Shown here: positions 9,451 through 19,613 of the stretch, one piece after another
Position numbering within the stretch: the first letter of the stretch is position 1
Layout: each line of letters starts with the position of its first letter
DNA from: Pseudomonas cuatrocienegasensis
Lineage (GTDB): Bacteria > Pseudomonadota > Gammaproteobacteria > Pseudomonadales > Pseudomonadaceae
NCBI RefSeq assembly: GCF_900110925.1
Contig: NZ_FOFP01000004.1
Coordinates: 42,692-106,691 of the forward strand
Direction of reading: 5' to 3'
Length of the DNA: 64,000 nt
The notes under the pieces: generated by a model
Told to the model about the DNA's origin: nothing
Databases searched by the model: none
The model's input: only the letters and a program-made list of their open reading frames with translations
Position numbers and translations under genes: made by a program

Positions 9451-9468
9451 CCCCCCGCTGGCGGGGGG
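9451..9468. other. GC-rich intercistronic hairpin between algL and algI
   Basis: A perfect inverted repeat, CCCCCCGCTGGCGGGGGG, lies in the 124-bp gap between the algL stop and the algI start. On the + strand it is followed by CGTTTTC, so it could terminate antisense transcripts. On the operon strand it is more likely an mRNA stability or processing element. Confidence 0.55.
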
Positions 9469-9532
9469 CGTTTTCAATACAGTGGAGTGGCTGCTGACCG
9501 ACTCCGCTCAAGCATGCAGACGGGCGTTGCTA

Positions 9533-10669
9533 TCAGCTGTCGTCAGCCTTTTTGGGGTTGAACACCTGGCTCACGTCGCCACCCAGACGGAAGGTCTGGA
9601 ACGGCCCCATCTTTTGCTCGCGCTCACGGGTCAGCGGCGTGCAGTCATAGAGCGTGCAGTAGGGCGCCAGCCAGGCGAACTTGAAGTGCTTGTGCAGCTC
9701 TTCCATGTCCTGCTTTTGCCCGGTGCGCTTGTTGAAGTCATCGGGCTTTTCCATATCGTCCAGCACTCGCTCGGCCAGGCGCTTGAGGGCGCCATGGTTC
9801 TCGCCGCGCAGGTCGACACCGTTGGCCTGGGCGAAGGCGGCGACCATCACCAGCGGCGGCAGGCTGTAGTTGTGGTAGGCCAGGGCGCGCTGACGACGCT
9901 TGAGCTCGTTGGGCAGGAAACCCTGCTCGTCGACCTGGTTGGCGCCCACGCGGAACTGCTCCACGGCCCAGTCGAACAGGTCGCGACGGTCGCTGGCCAC
10001 CGCGGTGGCCATGACCGACCAGGCGGCCCAGTAACTGTGGTTGTTGATCTTGCGCAGCGGCAGATCGCTCCAGTCGTGCACCGTCTGTTCGGCCATGCGC
10101 ACGAACCAGTCTTCGATCAACTTGCTCTGCTCGGCATAGGGCGCCAGCGGCCGAGACTCGGAGAACTTCAGCCGCAGGTAGCCCGAAGACAATGTGCCCA
10201 GCGCCCATTTGCGGATCGATTTGCCGGTGTGGTTGTACTCCGGGCTCATCAGGGCATCGGCCTGGGCCCAGGTGCTCATCCAGTTCAGTGCGCACTCGAG
10301 TTGCTGACGGTCGCCGCCACGCATGTAGTTGAGGATCTGTCGGTTGACCCCGCGCTCCAGCTTGGTGATGTCTGCGGTGCTCTCGCGGAAGGCTTTTTCC
10401 GAGGACTTGTTGAGGGTTGCGCGGGCGCTGTCCGAGCCTTCGTACTTGCTGCGAAAGTCCAGCTTGGCGGTGTACGGCTTGGGCGGCGCATCACAGCTGC
10501 GCGAAGGCTTGTCGCGTTGCTCGACAGCGGCGTAGTAGCCGCTGGGCGGTACCAGCGGCGCGGCCAGGGCGGTCTGTGCGAGCAGGCCGGCACCGAGCAC
10601 GCAGGGCAGCCACAGCCAGCGACTGAGGCTGGCGTAACGAGGGCGAGTGGTCGGGTTGACGCCTTGCAT
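9533..10669 (-). CDS. algL: Alginate lyase AlgL (PL5)
   Basis: 378 residues. Start at 10669 because AAGGAGAGACC directly precedes this ATG; an in-frame ATG at 10687 overlaps the algX stop and is less likely. A signal peptide (about residues 13-36, ending TALAAPL) sends it to the periplasm. The PL5 active-site stretch NNHSYWAAW and the later YHNYSLPPL and conserved Cys residues are present. It degrades misplaced polymer during synthesis. The gene lies 15 bp after algX. Confidence 0.95.
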   Translation of the reverse strand: MQGVNPTTRPRYASLSRWLWLPCVLGAGLLAQTALAAPLVPPSGYYAAVEQRDKPSRSCDAPPKPYTAKLDFRSKYEGSDSARATLNKSSEKAFRESTADITKLERGVNRQILNYMRGGDRQQLECALNWMSTWAQADALMSPEYNHTGKSIRKWALGTLSSGYLRLKFSESRPLAPYAEQSKLIEDWFVRMAEQTVHDWSDLPLRKINNHSYWAAWSVMATAVASDRRDLFDWAVEQFRVGANQVDEQGFLPNELKRRQRALAYHNYSLPPLVMVAAFAQANGVDLRGENHGALKRLAERVLDDMEKPDDFNKRTGQKQDMEELHKHFKFAWLAPYCTLYDCTPLTREREQKMGPFQTFRLGGDVSQVFNPKKADDS

Positions 10670-10683
10670 GGTCTCTCCTTGCC

Positions 10684-12114
10684 TCACTGTGCGTGTGCCG
10701 CGACCTGGGCTTTAGCGCCAGGGCGCTTGCACAGAGTGGCTTCTACGCTCAGGTTGGCGGGCATGTTGTCCGGCCCCTGAATTTCCAGGGCGAGCAGGTT
10801 GAGGTCGGCCCAGTCAGGGTCATTGCGCAGCTCGAAGACATAGCGCCCGCCGGTGTCGACGCGGTCGCTCTGTTCGAGTTTGAACTGCTCCCGGCGGCCG
10901 TTGAGGTACCAGAGCACCGCCTGGGCCTCGTGCACCGTCGGGTCGCTGAAGGTCAGGTCGATCTGGTAGTCGCGCCCCGGCAGGTCGCGCAGCGGTGCGG
11001 TATCGCCGTTGACCAGAATCTCGTTGGCGCCGGGCTTGAGCGTGACCTTGTTTGTCATCGCGGCCGGTTGGCCGACGCAGCCGTTATCCACCAGCGGAAC
11101 GGCCTGGCGGTAGAAGCTCGCTTGCGCCAGGTCGTAGTGGGTGGCGAATTCCCAGATAAGGATTTTCGGCGGGTTGTCATGGAATTCCTGGCTGCTCATG
11201 TACTGCAGCAGGGCGCTGTCGAAGCCGCCACCGGGAACCGCCAGGTTGAGCACGTCGGCGCCGCTGTACTGCTGCAGGAAGCCGGCGAAGTTATAAGCCG
11301 GGCCACTGTTACTGGTGCCGACCAGGGCGATCTGCGGGTTGGCCTCATCGCCGAACAGGCTGTCGGCACTGGCCTCGCCAACCGGCTCGGTCTCGTAGCG
11401 ATCGACATACTGGGTGGCGTAGGTGGTGCCGCAGAATTGCGCGGCGGTCTTGTGCAGGGTACCGGCCTTGGGCAGCAGGCCAGTGACGGTGCTGGCGAAC
11501 TCTTTCTTCTCGATGTCGGCGAAGCCAGGCACATCCTTCAGGGTCTCGGCCACCAGACGCGCCGTGCGCTCGGCGCCGGCTGGGGTCCAGTGGTGGTCGG
11601 CCTGGAAGTAGTAGGGCGTTTCCACATCGCGCTCATCGAACAGCGGTGAAAGGTCCGGGGTCCAGATCCCAGCCTTGCGGAAGCCTTCGATGGATTTTAT
11701 GTAGTTGGCCTTGGCCAGGTCGAAGTTGAAGCGGGCCTTTTCCTCATCGGTCAGGTGCTCGCGGTTGACCAGGCCGCGGGTCGGTTGGTAGACGACCATC
11801 AGCTCGACGCCTTTGCGCTTGAGTGCATCGCGCAGCTTCTTGAACTGCTGGTAGCCGTAGGCGCTGGTGCCGAAGTCGGTGCGCAGGTCGTAACGGCTGC
11901 GGAACAGCCAGTCACCCTTACCTTGCACCAAAGCGGTGAAAAAACTCAGGTACTTGGTGTTGTACTGGGCCGGGTCCTGGGCAATCGGGCACAGAGGGCC
12001 GACGCGCTGCACCTGGTACTGCGGGCCAGGCAGCTCGGCCTGGGCCATGCTGGACAGGCCGAGCAGGCTGCAGGCCAGGGCCAGGTGGCGGAGTTTGAAA
12101 TGGCGTGGGGTCAT
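10684..12114 (-). CDS. algX: Alginate acetyltransferase and scaffold protein AlgX
   Basis: 476 residues from ATG at 12114; GTG at 12120 is an alternative, and the only Shine-Dalgarno (GAGGA, 12125-12129) sits 10 nt and 4 nt away respectively. It has a signal peptide, an SGNH-like N-terminal domain with DHHWTPAG (~residue 175) and GTSNSG (nucleophile Ser, ~267), and a C-terminal carbohydrate-binding module. AlgX transfers acetyl groups to the polymer and links the periplasmic machinery. It follows algG by 13 bp. Confidence 0.95.
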   Translation of the reverse strand: MTPRHFKLRHLALACSLLGLSSMAQAELPGPQYQVQRVGPLCPIAQDPAQYNTKYLSFFTALVQGKGDWLFRSRYDLRTDFGTSAYGYQQFKKLRDALKRKGVELMVVYQPTRGLVNREHLTDEEKARFNFDLAKANYIKSIEGFRKAGIWTPDLSPLFDERDVETPYYFQADHHWTPAGAERTARLVAETLKDVPGFADIEKKEFASTVTGLLPKAGTLHKTAAQFCGTTYATQYVDRYETEPVGEASADSLFGDEANPQIALVGTSNSGPAYNFAGFLQQYSGADVLNLAVPGGGFDSALLQYMSSQEFHDNPPKILIWEFATHYDLAQASFYRQAVPLVDNGCVGQPAAMTNKVTLKPGANEILVNGDTAPLRDLPGRDYQIDLTFSDPTVHEAQAVLWYLNGRREQFKLEQSDRVDTGGRYVFELRNDPDWADLNLLALEIQGPDNMPANLSVEATLCKRPGAKAQVAAHAQ

Positions 12115-12127
12115 GATCACTGCGTCC

Positions 12128-13717
12128 TCAATCCTGAAGTTCGGCCTGGCTTTCGACGGGGTCGATGAGCACGGCGAGATCGCGGCGCACCATCAGGTCG
12201 AGGATCTCTTCCTGCTTTTCCCCGAGGATGCCGGCGAAGCTGATGCCGGTGCTTTTGCTCGGTGCCAGTAGCTGTACGCGGTACAGCTCGACCGACAGCG
12301 GCGAGTCGATGGACAGTGGGCTGGAGCCGTTGGCCGCAAGGGTGCCGCCAACCACGATCATCGAAATCTTCGCGTCGAAGGGGTCCAGGTCGAAGTTACG
12401 GTCGGTGTCGGAGAGGTCCTTGATGTGGCCGTAGACACCGGTCAAGCCGTTGGCCGCCGAGACGTTTTCGTAGAGCTTGATGTCGACGCTGTTGCGCACG
12501 CGGATACCGTGGCGCTTGTTGTTCAGCACCTGGTTGCCCCACAGCAGGTTGTGGGAGCTCTCGTAGAGGGTGATGCCGTCGGAGTGGTTCTGATACACCT
12601 CGTTGTAGGCGATCAGGTTGCGCACGCTATTACGGTCGATGACGATGCCCGAGAGCTTGTTGTCGTAGCTCTTGTTGTTGATGATCCAGCTGTCGTCGAC
12701 CTCACGGGAGATGATGATGCCGTGCTTCTGCTTGGTCCCGTGCACGGTGTTCTCGGCGATGATCAGGCCGTGGGAACGGTCGTGGGGGTCGATGCCGTAG
12801 ACGATGTTGTCGCGGTAGGTGTTGCCCTTGATCACCACGTTCTGCGCTTCGTAGCAGTAGAAGCCGTACCAGTGGTCGACGAACTCCGAGTCGATCAGCC
12901 AGCCGGTAGGCTCGGCGCGCTGCAGGCGCTCATGCATGCCGGGGGTGTACTGGGTGATGGAGACGCCGTAGCTCTTGCTGTTGTCGTAGCCGAGGCTGGT
13001 GACCACGCTGCTGGCGATATACAGCTCGCTGCCACCCCAGGACACCAGAAACGGACGGAACTCCTTGCCTTCGCGGAACGTCGCCGGGGCATTGTCGGTT
13101 TCGCGCCAGGCGGTCAGCCGGGTGCTGGTGATAAACAGCTTGCCGTCGTTGACCAGAAACGCGCCGCGCTCCTGGGACAGGCGCAGATCAGTGGTTTGCG
13201 GGTCGACATGCAGGGTTGCACCCTGGGCCACGACGATCGGCAGGCGGGCCAGGTAGACGCCCGGCTCGACTTCGCTGAACTGGTTATCCGGCAGGGCGCG
13301 GGCAAGGTCGGCCGGGGTTACGTAGCCGTCTTCGATAAAGATCGCGTGGGGCATGCCGCCCTGGCGCGTCACCCATTCACGCAGGCGCTCGTCACCGCCG
13401 ATAAAGTCCTTCAGGGCGTCCTGCTGGAGCATGCGGCGAACCACCACACGGCCTTTGACGTTGCGTTCGATCTTCGCGTTCACCGCCTCCAGGGTGTAGC
13501 CGCTAAGGTCGGGCAGGGTGGGCGTGGGCAGGTGCAGCGGTTCGACCGGTGCACTGGTCACGGTGTAGTTGCTGGTTTCCTTGAGGCGCTGGGCCGCGTC
13601 GGTTTCTTCCGCGGCCTGAACCCAGGGCGCGGCGAATTGCAGCGCGCCGAGAAGCAGGCCGCTGCCGAGCAGGGCCAGGCCGATCTTGCGTTTGACTGTC
13701 TGTGGCTGATGCGTCAT
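12128..13717 (-). CDS. algG: Mannuronan C5-epimerase AlgG
   Basis: 529 residues. Start at 13717 (GAGGG upstream, then a clear signal peptide ending WVQAAEE); the longer frame to 13753 would run into algE. The middle and C-terminal parts form a right-handed beta-helix with the active-site region YGIDPHDRSHGLIIAENTV (about residues 309-327, including the DPHD motif). It converts mannuronate to guluronate in the polymer in the periplasm. It lies 10 bp downstream of algE. Confidence 0.96.
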   Translation of the reverse strand: MTHQPQTVKRKIGLALLGSGLLLGALQFAAPWVQAAEETDAAQRLKETSNYTVTSAPVEPLHLPTPTLPDLSGYTLEAVNAKIERNVKGRVVVRRMLQQDALKDFIGGDERLREWVTRQGGMPHAIFIEDGYVTPADLARALPDNQFSEVEPGVYLARLPIVVAQGATLHVDPQTTDLRLSQERGAFLVNDGKLFITSTRLTAWRETDNAPATFREGKEFRPFLVSWGGSELYIASSVVTSLGYDNSKSYGVSITQYTPGMHERLQRAEPTGWLIDSEFVDHWYGFYCYEAQNVVIKGNTYRDNIVYGIDPHDRSHGLIIAENTVHGTKQKHGIIISREVDDSWIINNKSYDNKLSGIVIDRNSVRNLIAYNEVYQNHSDGITLYESSHNLLWGNQVLNNKRHGIRVRNSVDIKLYENVSAANGLTGVYGHIKDLSDTDRNFDLDPFDAKISMIVVGGTLAANGSSPLSIDSPLSVELYRVQLLAPSKSTGISFAGILGEKQEEILDLMVRRDLAVLIDPVESQAELQD

Positions 13718-13727
13718 TGCGGTGCCC

Positions 13728-15179
13728 TCAGAAGCGCCAGATAAAGTCGACAAAGGCCCGGTGCATCAACGAGTCAGCCTCGCTGCCATAGGCATCGCCG
13801 GGCTTGAACACGCCGCCGCGAAAGCGCACCAGCGCCGAGCGCTCGTCGAGCTGTTCGCTGACTGCGGCCGGTAGCAGGCCCTGTTTGAAGTAGCGGGTGA
13901 CCACCAGGTCGAGTTCCTGGCCGATATCGGCTTCGCCGTCTTGCAGCGGCGCGATGATCCCGCTGTCGCCGATGTCCTGGTTGTCATCCACGCGCCAGAA
14001 GCGGTGGTAGACCAGGCTGGCGTCGTAGTCCTCGCCGAAGGTCATCGAGCTGAAGGCGCTGGCCACTTGCAGGTTGGACAGCTCGCCGCGGAAGGCCTCG
14101 CCGAAGCGATGCATGCGCGACTGCACGCCGGTGAAGCTTGAGCGGTTGCTCTCCAGCCCGGTCTGCATGAACTGCTTGGAGCTATCGTCATCACCGCCGC
14201 CGCTGCCGCGGGCATAGGCGCCGCCGACCTTCCAGCGTTCGTCGAGGCTGTAGCGCAGGCCCAGGTCCAGGCCCCAGGCGTTGACGTCCTGATTGCGCGA
14301 GCCGCTGGCGATGCGTTCGTCGCCGACGATGCTCTGCTCCAGTTGGTCGGTGTCGCCGGTCAGCCAGGTGACCTGGGCCCAGTAGTTCAGCGGGTTGCTC
14401 GAACGTGGGTTGAAGAAGTCGCCGTCGGCGTGCAGGCCGAGCCAGGTCAGGTCACCGGTGTAGCGTTTGCTCAGCTCGTCGACGCGCTCGCCGGCACGCG
14501 GCAGCTGGCCGTCGTCACGGCTGTGGTGCAGCTTGACGCCGACCCAGTGGCCAGGTGTCCACTGGGTGGCCACGTCGGCGAACAGGTGGGTGCGGTCTTC
14601 GTCTTCAGGGGCCAGTTCGTCGAGGTCGGTGCGGTACTCGGAAAAACGCTGGGCGACGCCGACCTGGGCATTCAGCAGGGTGGTGTCGAAGCTCCAGTTG
14701 AGCGCCTCGATATTGGTGTCGCGCCAGGTGCCTTCGTCGCTGCGCAGGCGTTGGCGGCCCAGGCGCAGGTGCTCGCCGGGGTAGGCAGTGAGGCCGGCGT
14801 AGTCGACCCAGAATTCGCGCAGGGCGAGGTAGCTCTTGTCCGGCACGCGGCCGTCATTGCTGCTGCCGCTGTCTTCGCTATCCAGGTCGTTGTTGTCCAG
14901 GGTGTCGGTTTCGATGATGTCAGTGGCCGACACTGCCTGGCCCATGGCGAAAGCGCTCCAGTCGCCGCGCTGGGCATACACCCAGGGCCGTGCGTCGATG
15001 CCGAGCCCGGTGATGTCGCCGCCGCCACGGGTGCCGAGGTCGCGGTCATCTTCCGATTGCGCGGTGATTTTGAAGTCGATGCCGAAGCTGTCATCACTCA
15101 TCTGCGCCGCCCAGGCGGAGCTGGCGCAAAGTACGCTCATGCCAAGGCCGAGGCTGCTGGCGATCCGGTTGAGGGTCAT
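13728..15179 (-). CDS. algE: Outer-membrane alginate export porin AlgE
   Basis: 483 residues from ATG at 15179, which has AAGGA 7 nt upstream; ATG at 15197 overlaps the algK stop (ATGA) and lacks a site. It has a signal peptide ending AWAAQ and then a beta-barrel with the very conserved AlgE stretches [37 protein letters not shown] and [13 protein letters not shown], ending in the outer-membrane signature FVDFIWRF. It exports alginate across the outer membrane, with AlgK assisting its localisation. Confidence 0.97.
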   Translation of the reverse strand: MTLNRIASSLGLGMSVLCASSAWAAQMSDDSFGIDFKITAQSEDDRDLGTRGGGDITGLGIDARPWVYAQRGDWSAFAMGQAVSATDIIETDTLDNNDLDSEDSGSSNDGRVPDKSYLALREFWVDYAGLTAYPGEHLRLGRQRLRSDEGTWRDTNIEALNWSFDTTLLNAQVGVAQRFSEYRTDLDELAPEDEDRTHLFADVATQWTPGHWVGVKLHHSRDDGQLPRAGERVDELSKRYTGDLTWLGLHADGDFFNPRSSNPLNYWAQVTWLTGDTDQLEQSIVGDERIASGSRNQDVNAWGLDLGLRYSLDERWKVGGAYARGSGGGDDDSSKQFMQTGLESNRSSFTGVQSRMHRFGEAFRGELSNLQVASAFSSMTFGEDYDASLVYHRFWRVDDNQDIGDSGIIAPLQDGEADIGQELDLVVTRYFKQGLLPAAVSEQLDERSALVRFRGGVFKPGDAYGSEADSLMHRAFVDFIWRF

Positions 15180-15193
15180 GCGAAAGTCCTTGC

Positions 15194-16591
15194 TCATGGG
15201 GTCTGCGCCTGCATTTCGCTGAGTTGCTGCAGGGTGATGCCGCGCACCTGGCGTTCCTCGTTGAGCATGCGGCGCGCACGCAACTGGTCGGTGGCCGGCA
15301 GGCGCAGTTCGATGTCATGGGCCAGTTCGGTGGTCTGCGGAGTGTCCTTGGCCAGGGCCAGCTGGCTGAACACGTAAGCGCTCGCCAGGTCCGGCTGAAT
15401 GCCTTTGCCCTGGGAGAACATCTGCGCCAGGGTCTGGTCGGCATTGATCTGCCCGGCGCGCGCAGCACTGAGCAGATGGTCCAGGGCCTGCTGCGGGTAG
15501 ATATCGCCCAGGTAACCGCGCAGGTAGATCTGCCCGAGGAAGTAGTTGGCGCTTGGCTCGCTCGGCGCGGCCTTGCGCAGGTGCTGTTCGGCCTTGTGCG
15601 GGTCTTGCGGCACCAGCTTGCCTTCATAGTACAGGCGCCCGAGCAGCAGTTCGGCGCGGGGCAGGGCGGCGGCGCGGCCGTTGTCCAGGTAGGTCATCAT
15701 CTGCTCGATGTCGCCCAGTGCCGGGTAGTCGTAGAGCAGGCGCGCCAGGCTGACCCAGGCCGCCGGGTAGTTCGGTGCGATGGCTTCGAGCATTTCCTGG
15801 GCCTTGCCTTCGTTGGGCGTGCCCAGCTCGGCATCGGCGAGCACCTGGGCCACGGCGTCGACCCGTTGGGCCGGCAGTGCGCCGCTGTGGTAGCCGTTCA
15901 TCAAGCGCTCCAGCAGAGCCTGCTGGCGTTCGCTATCGGCCTGTTTCTGGTACACGGTGGCCAGCTCGACGTAGCAGACATCGGCCTGGGCGAGCATGTT
16001 CTGACAGATCTGCTCGATCTCGCCGAGGTGCTGGTCGTAGGTGCCCTGGGTGCGGTAGTAGAGGATCTGCGCCAGGTCCGCGTCGGCGTGACCCTGCTGG
16101 CGCCAGGTAGCAATTTGGCTCTGCACGTTCATACCGGGAAAGTCCTGTGGATACTGCAGATAGAGCAGTGTCAGCGGCATCAGGGTGCCCGGCTCGCCAG
16201 CCGTGAAGGCTTGGTCGAGCAGGCTGGCCGCCTCACGGCGTTCCTCGCTGCTGGCGCCCGGTTTGCGCGCCAGCAGCTTGCCCAGGCGCGCTTTGGCGCG
16301 CGGCGAGCTGTCCATGGCCTGGCGGTAGGTGCGTTCGGCAGCGGCCAGGTCCTCTGGCGTGCCATTGGCCAGTTGCAGATCGGCCAGGCCAATCTGCGCG
16401 TTGACGTAGCCCAGCTCGGCAAGCTGGCGGTAATGCTGCTCGGCAGTCTGGGTATCGCCACGCTTGAGCGCTTCGGCAGCCAGGCGCTGGTCCGGCAGAC
16501 CGGCGCAGCCGCCCAGGCCGACTGCCAGCGCAAGCGCTAGCAGGGGCAGGGCAGGGCCACGCGGGGCTAGGCGGGAGTCGAAAATCGGCAC
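15194..16591 (-). CDS. algK: Outer-membrane lipoprotein AlgK (TPR/Sel1 repeats)
   Basis: 465 residues. The signal sequence ends in a lipobox, LGGC (Cys about residue 29), followed by tandem TPR/Sel1-like helical repeats (for example [18 protein letters not shown] and [18 protein letters not shown]). In the alginate system AlgK is the scaffold that helps place AlgE and interacts with AlgX. It overlaps or abuts algE and follows alg44 by 10 bp, fitting the standard operon order. Confidence 0.95.
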   Translation of the reverse strand: MPIFDSRLAPRGPALPLLALALAVGLGGCAGLPDQRLAAEALKRGDTQTAEQHYRQLAELGYVNAQIGLADLQLANGTPEDLAAAERTYRQAMDSSPRAKARLGKLLARKPGASSEERREAASLLDQAFTAGEPGTLMPLTLLYLQYPQDFPGMNVQSQIATWRQQGHADADLAQILYYRTQGTYDQHLGEIEQICQNMLAQADVCYVELATVYQKQADSERQQALLERLMNGYHSGALPAQRVDAVAQVLADAELGTPNEGKAQEMLEAIAPNYPAAWVSLARLLYDYPALGDIEQMMTYLDNGRAAALPRAELLLGRLYYEGKLVPQDPHKAEQHLRKAAPSEPSANYFLGQIYLRGYLGDIYPQQALDHLLSAARAGQINADQTLAQMFSQGKGIQPDLASAYVFSQLALAKDTPQTTELAHDIELRLPATDQLRARRMLNEERQVRGITLQQLSEMQAQTP

Positions 16592-16601
16592 GGTAGCCTC
16601 C

Positions 16602-17768
16602 TCACAAACCAGCCGCGACGGCTTTGTCGATCATCCAGTCGAACGACGGGCCGGCATCCAGGGTGACTTCCACCGGCAGGCTGGCCAGGGAGCTGGGCAG
16701 GGGCTGGTCCGGTTCGATGATCACGCGGATGTCGCTGGCCAGGCCGTTGTCATGCAGGGTGCTGCTGACAATGGTGCCCTGACGCACCTGCTCGTCACCG
16801 GCCACCCAGAAGGTCGCGCGGGTGCCGGGGCGTGCTTGTTCAAGCTTGCGGTAGGGGAAGCTGGCGAGGATGGTGGCCTTGGTGTCCTGGGGTACCAATT
16901 CGAAGATCACATCGCCCTTGCTGGCGAACTGACCATCGGCCACCAGTTGGCGCGAAACCTTGCAGTTGCAGGGGCTGGTCAGGGTGCCTTTGACCTGCTT
17001 GCCGAACAGCGTCTCGATATTGGCCGGCTCGAGCTGTTCATCGCTCAGGTGGCCTTTGAGCATTTCCAGCATGGAGGCCGAGAAGGACGCCAGTGGGGCG
17101 CCTTTGTCGACGCTGGCATCCGGGCCGATCAGGCTTTGTACCGTGCCCTCACGCGGCATGGTCACTTGCAGGCTGGGCACGTTGACCTGGGCGGACTTGG
17201 CGTGGGTAACGAAGTACAGGCCGTACACCGACTTGAAGATAAAGCCGAATGCCGCCAGGCCGACGAGAAACACCGCCAGGCTGAAGCTAACGGCGCGCAG
17301 GCGGCCGAGGGCGTTCATGCCATTGCCCGCGCCACCTTGTTTGCGTGCCTTGGTGAAGTTCTCGCGCTGCAGGGTGTTGAGCAGGTCGCCGACGCTGACC
17401 AGCTCACCGCCCAGGTAGGCGCTGATCAGGTAGCGCAGGGTGGCTTGCTCGCGGGGTTTGAGGTTGTGGAACTGGCAACCGATACGCGCCTGGGCGTTGT
17501 CGACGCTCTGCACCTGGAATTCCACATCGATGCCCAGATCGAGGCTGTCGAGCTGAAACTGCAGGCGGCCTTTGTGATGCTCGCCGACCGTGACCGGCAC
17601 TTTGCCGGTGCTGAAGCTGAAACCACCGGCCGAGATGTCGAGGATGCGCGCTTCCACCCGTTCGCGGTTGGCCGCCGTGTAGCGCAGCACCGCCGGTAGT
17701 TTTACGCGGGCGTGCTGGCGCTGGGCTTCGGATTCATGAACCACATTGATGTTCTGGGCTGTACTCAT
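16602..17768 (-). CDS. alg44: Alginate co-polymerase Alg44, c-di-GMP receptor (PilZ)
   Basis: 388 residues. The N-terminal cytoplasmic PilZ domain keeps the c-di-GMP ligands: RQHAR gives Arg17 and Arg21, and DISAGG gives Asp44 and Ser46. One membrane helix follows (about 160-180), then a periplasmic HlyD-like part (residues ~195-385). Alg44 activates polymerisation by Alg8 when c-di-GMP is bound. It starts 30 bp after alg8. All ligand residues are present, so the system should be c-di-GMP-controlled. Confidence 0.97.
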   Translation of the reverse strand: MSTAQNINVVHESEAQRQHARVKLPAVLRYTAANRERVEARILDISAGGFSFSTGKVPVTVGEHHKGRLQFQLDSLDLGIDVEFQVQSVDNAQARIGCQFHNLKPREQATLRYLISAYLGGELVSVGDLLNTLQRENFTKARKQGGAGNGMNALGRLRAVSFSLAVFLVGLAAFGFIFKSVYGLYFVTHAKSAQVNVPSLQVTMPREGTVQSLIGPDASVDKGAPLASFSASMLEMLKGHLSDEQLEPANIETLFGKQVKGTLTSPCNCKVSRQLVADGQFASKGDVIFELVPQDTKATILASFPYRKLEQARPGTRATFWVAGDEQVRQGTIVSSTLHDNGLASDIRVIIEPDQPLPSSLASLPVEVTLDAGPSFDWMIDKAVAAGL

Positions 17769-17798
17769 GCTTGCAAATTTCCTATTCGAAAGTTCCGA

Positions 17799-19280
17799 TC
17801 ACACCAACACCAGAAGGGTGGCGATAAACACGCTGGCAGCAGAAAAGGTCATGGCGCGCGAGGACCAACTGTTGAACCACAGCTGGAAGCTGCGCAGTCC
17901 ACGGTCGAGCTTGGTGTTCTGGCGGGTCCAGGACTGCTGGTCGAGGCGGAAGAACACGTAGATCTTCACCAGCGCGCCGACGATCTGGTTGTAATAGAGG
18001 ATGGCCGGGTAGGCCGGGCCAATCGGGTGGCCGCTGAAGCTCAGCAGCAGGGTCAGCAGCAACCGTGTGGTACCGATCCACAGCAGGTAGATCAGCAGGT
18101 AGACGATGCTGTACTTGATGCTGGCGATGATCGCCACGGCCAGGCCCAGCAGGCATGTCCACATCGACACGCGCTGGTCGAACAGCACCACGCTGGTGAA
18201 CAACCCCAAACGGCCCATACCCAGGCGCAGGGCGCGCGAGTTCTGCCGCAGGTTGTTGCCGTACCAGCGGAACATCAGCTTGCGACTGGCCTTGATGAAA
18301 CTCTTCTCCGGCGGGTGCTCGACCGTGTTGATCGCCGCATCCGGCACGTAGAAGGTGTCGTAGCCCAGGCGCATCAGGCTGTACCAGCTGGACTTGTCGT
18401 CGCCGGTGAGGAACTGGAAGCGCCCCAGGCGCCAATGGTCCAGGTGGTCGCTCTCCACGTCGCGGATGAACTCGGGGTCGGTGACCACCTTGGCGCGGAA
18501 TACCGACATGCGCCCGGTCATGGTCAGCACGCGCTTGGACAGCGCCATCGAGCACATGTTGATGTGCCGTTGAGCAAAGCGCAGCTTGTGCCACTCGCTC
18601 ATGATGTAGCTGCCGCGCACCTCGCAGAACTCGTTGGTGGTCAAGCCGCCGACGTTGCTGAACAGCTGGAACCAAGGCACGGTCTTCTTCACCACGCCTT
18701 CGGCCAGAACGGTGTCGCCATCGACTACGGCCACCACGCCGCGGTCATCGGGCAGGTGCCGGGAAATGGCGCGAAAGCCATAGGCCAGGCCGTCGCGCTT
18801 ACCGGTACCGGGAATCCGCACGAAGTCCAACTTGACGTGCTCGGGCGGGTTCATGCGCGTCCACAGGTTCTTCACCAGCAACTCATCGGACAGCTCGACG
18901 ATCGAGCACACCACGGTGGTCGGGAAGCCACACTCGATGGCCTCGCGGATCACCGAGCGGTAGACCTGAGCAGTGGTCAAAGCGTCGATGCGAAAGCTGG
19001 TCACCAGCAGGAACACATGAGAGGGGTCGGCGTCCTTGCCGAGTTTTTTTACCTTACGGCGGTAATAGGGGTACACCACGTACAAAAACAGCATGCCGCG
19101 CACAAAGTGCAGGGCACCCATGGAATAGCGCCAGATGCCGACCAGGCCGATGAGCAGGAGGAAATCCCTGGACTCGGGGTCGAACACGCTCCTGGGCAAG
19201 GCCAGGGCGAGGAGCATCAGCAGTGATAGGTAAAACAGCCATCCGGCGGCCTGATTGAGACCGGTCTTCAGCGTGTGCAT
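17799..19280 (-). CDS. alg8: Alginate polymerase Alg8 (GT2 glycosyltransferase)
   Basis: 493 residues from ATG at 19280, where the protein begins MHTLKTGL as in other Alg8; ATGs at 19289 and 19295 are upstream alternatives and no start has a strong ribosome site. It is a GT2 membrane glycosyltransferase: two N-terminal membrane helices, the catalytic core with [22 protein letters not shown] and [11 protein letters not shown], then four or five C-terminal helices. It polymerises GDP-mannuronate. A 266-bp repeat element separates it from algD. Confidence 0.96.
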   Translation of the reverse strand: MHTLKTGLNQAAGWLFYLSLLMLLALALPRSVFDPESRDFLLLIGLVGIWRYSMGALHFVRGMLFLYVVYPYYRRKVKKLGKDADPSHVFLLVTSFRIDALTTAQVYRSVIREAIECGFPTTVVCSIVELSDELLVKNLWTRMNPPEHVKLDFVRIPGTGKRDGLAYGFRAISRHLPDDRGVVAVVDGDTVLAEGVVKKTVPWFQLFSNVGGLTTNEFCEVRGSYIMSEWHKLRFAQRHINMCSMALSKRVLTMTGRMSVFRAKVVTDPEFIRDVESDHLDHWRLGRFQFLTGDDKSSWYSLMRLGYDTFYVPDAAINTVEHPPEKSFIKASRKLMFRWYGNNLRQNSRALRLGMGRLGLFTSVVLFDQRVSMWTCLLGLAVAIIASIKYSIVYLLIYLLWIGTTRLLLTLLLSFSGHPIGPAYPAILYYNQIVGALVKIYVFFRLDQQSWTRQNTKLDRGLRSFQLWFNSWSSRAMTFSAASVFIATLLVLV

Positions 19281-19343
19281 AGGGTCCATCCGCATTCTGG
19301 GTTAGGCCCCGGCAGCCGCGCAGGCGTACCGGGGCAGGCAGTT

Positions 19344-19609
19344 AGGGTCTGTTGACGTTTCGTCGCACGCCGCGTTGCCGCGAAAAATCTCGCCAGGCAA
19401 GGCGGAGGACGCCGGTAATGGTGTTCCCTTGCCAAGTCCTCCAACACCGCATGGCGAGATTTTCCGCGCAACCCGAAGGGCCGGGCCCGTTTTAGCGCGA
19501 TGCTGCGTTTCTCGATGGCTCATTTAGTTCACTAAACCTCGCATCTCGTGCCTTGCCTCGCGCTAAAACTGGCTCCGGCGCGGCCGCGACCGAAGCGTCA
19601 ACAGACCCT
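19344..19609. mobile_element. MITE-like element between algD and alg8
   Basis: 266 bp bounded by inverted ends AGGGTCTGTTGACGTTTCG (19344-19362) and CGAAGCGTCAACAGACCCT (19591-19609; one mismatch). Inside are nested inverted repeats: GCGAAAAATCTCGCCA pairs with TGGCGAGATTTTCCGC, and CGTTTTAGCGCGA pairs with TCGCGCTAAAAC. It holds no ORF. The right end lies 4 bp past the algD stop and the left end 63 bp before alg8. No clear target duplication was seen. A 53-bp palindrome at 23107 has the same outer AGGGTCTGTT ends. Confidence 0.8.
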
Positions 19610-19613
19610 CGCG

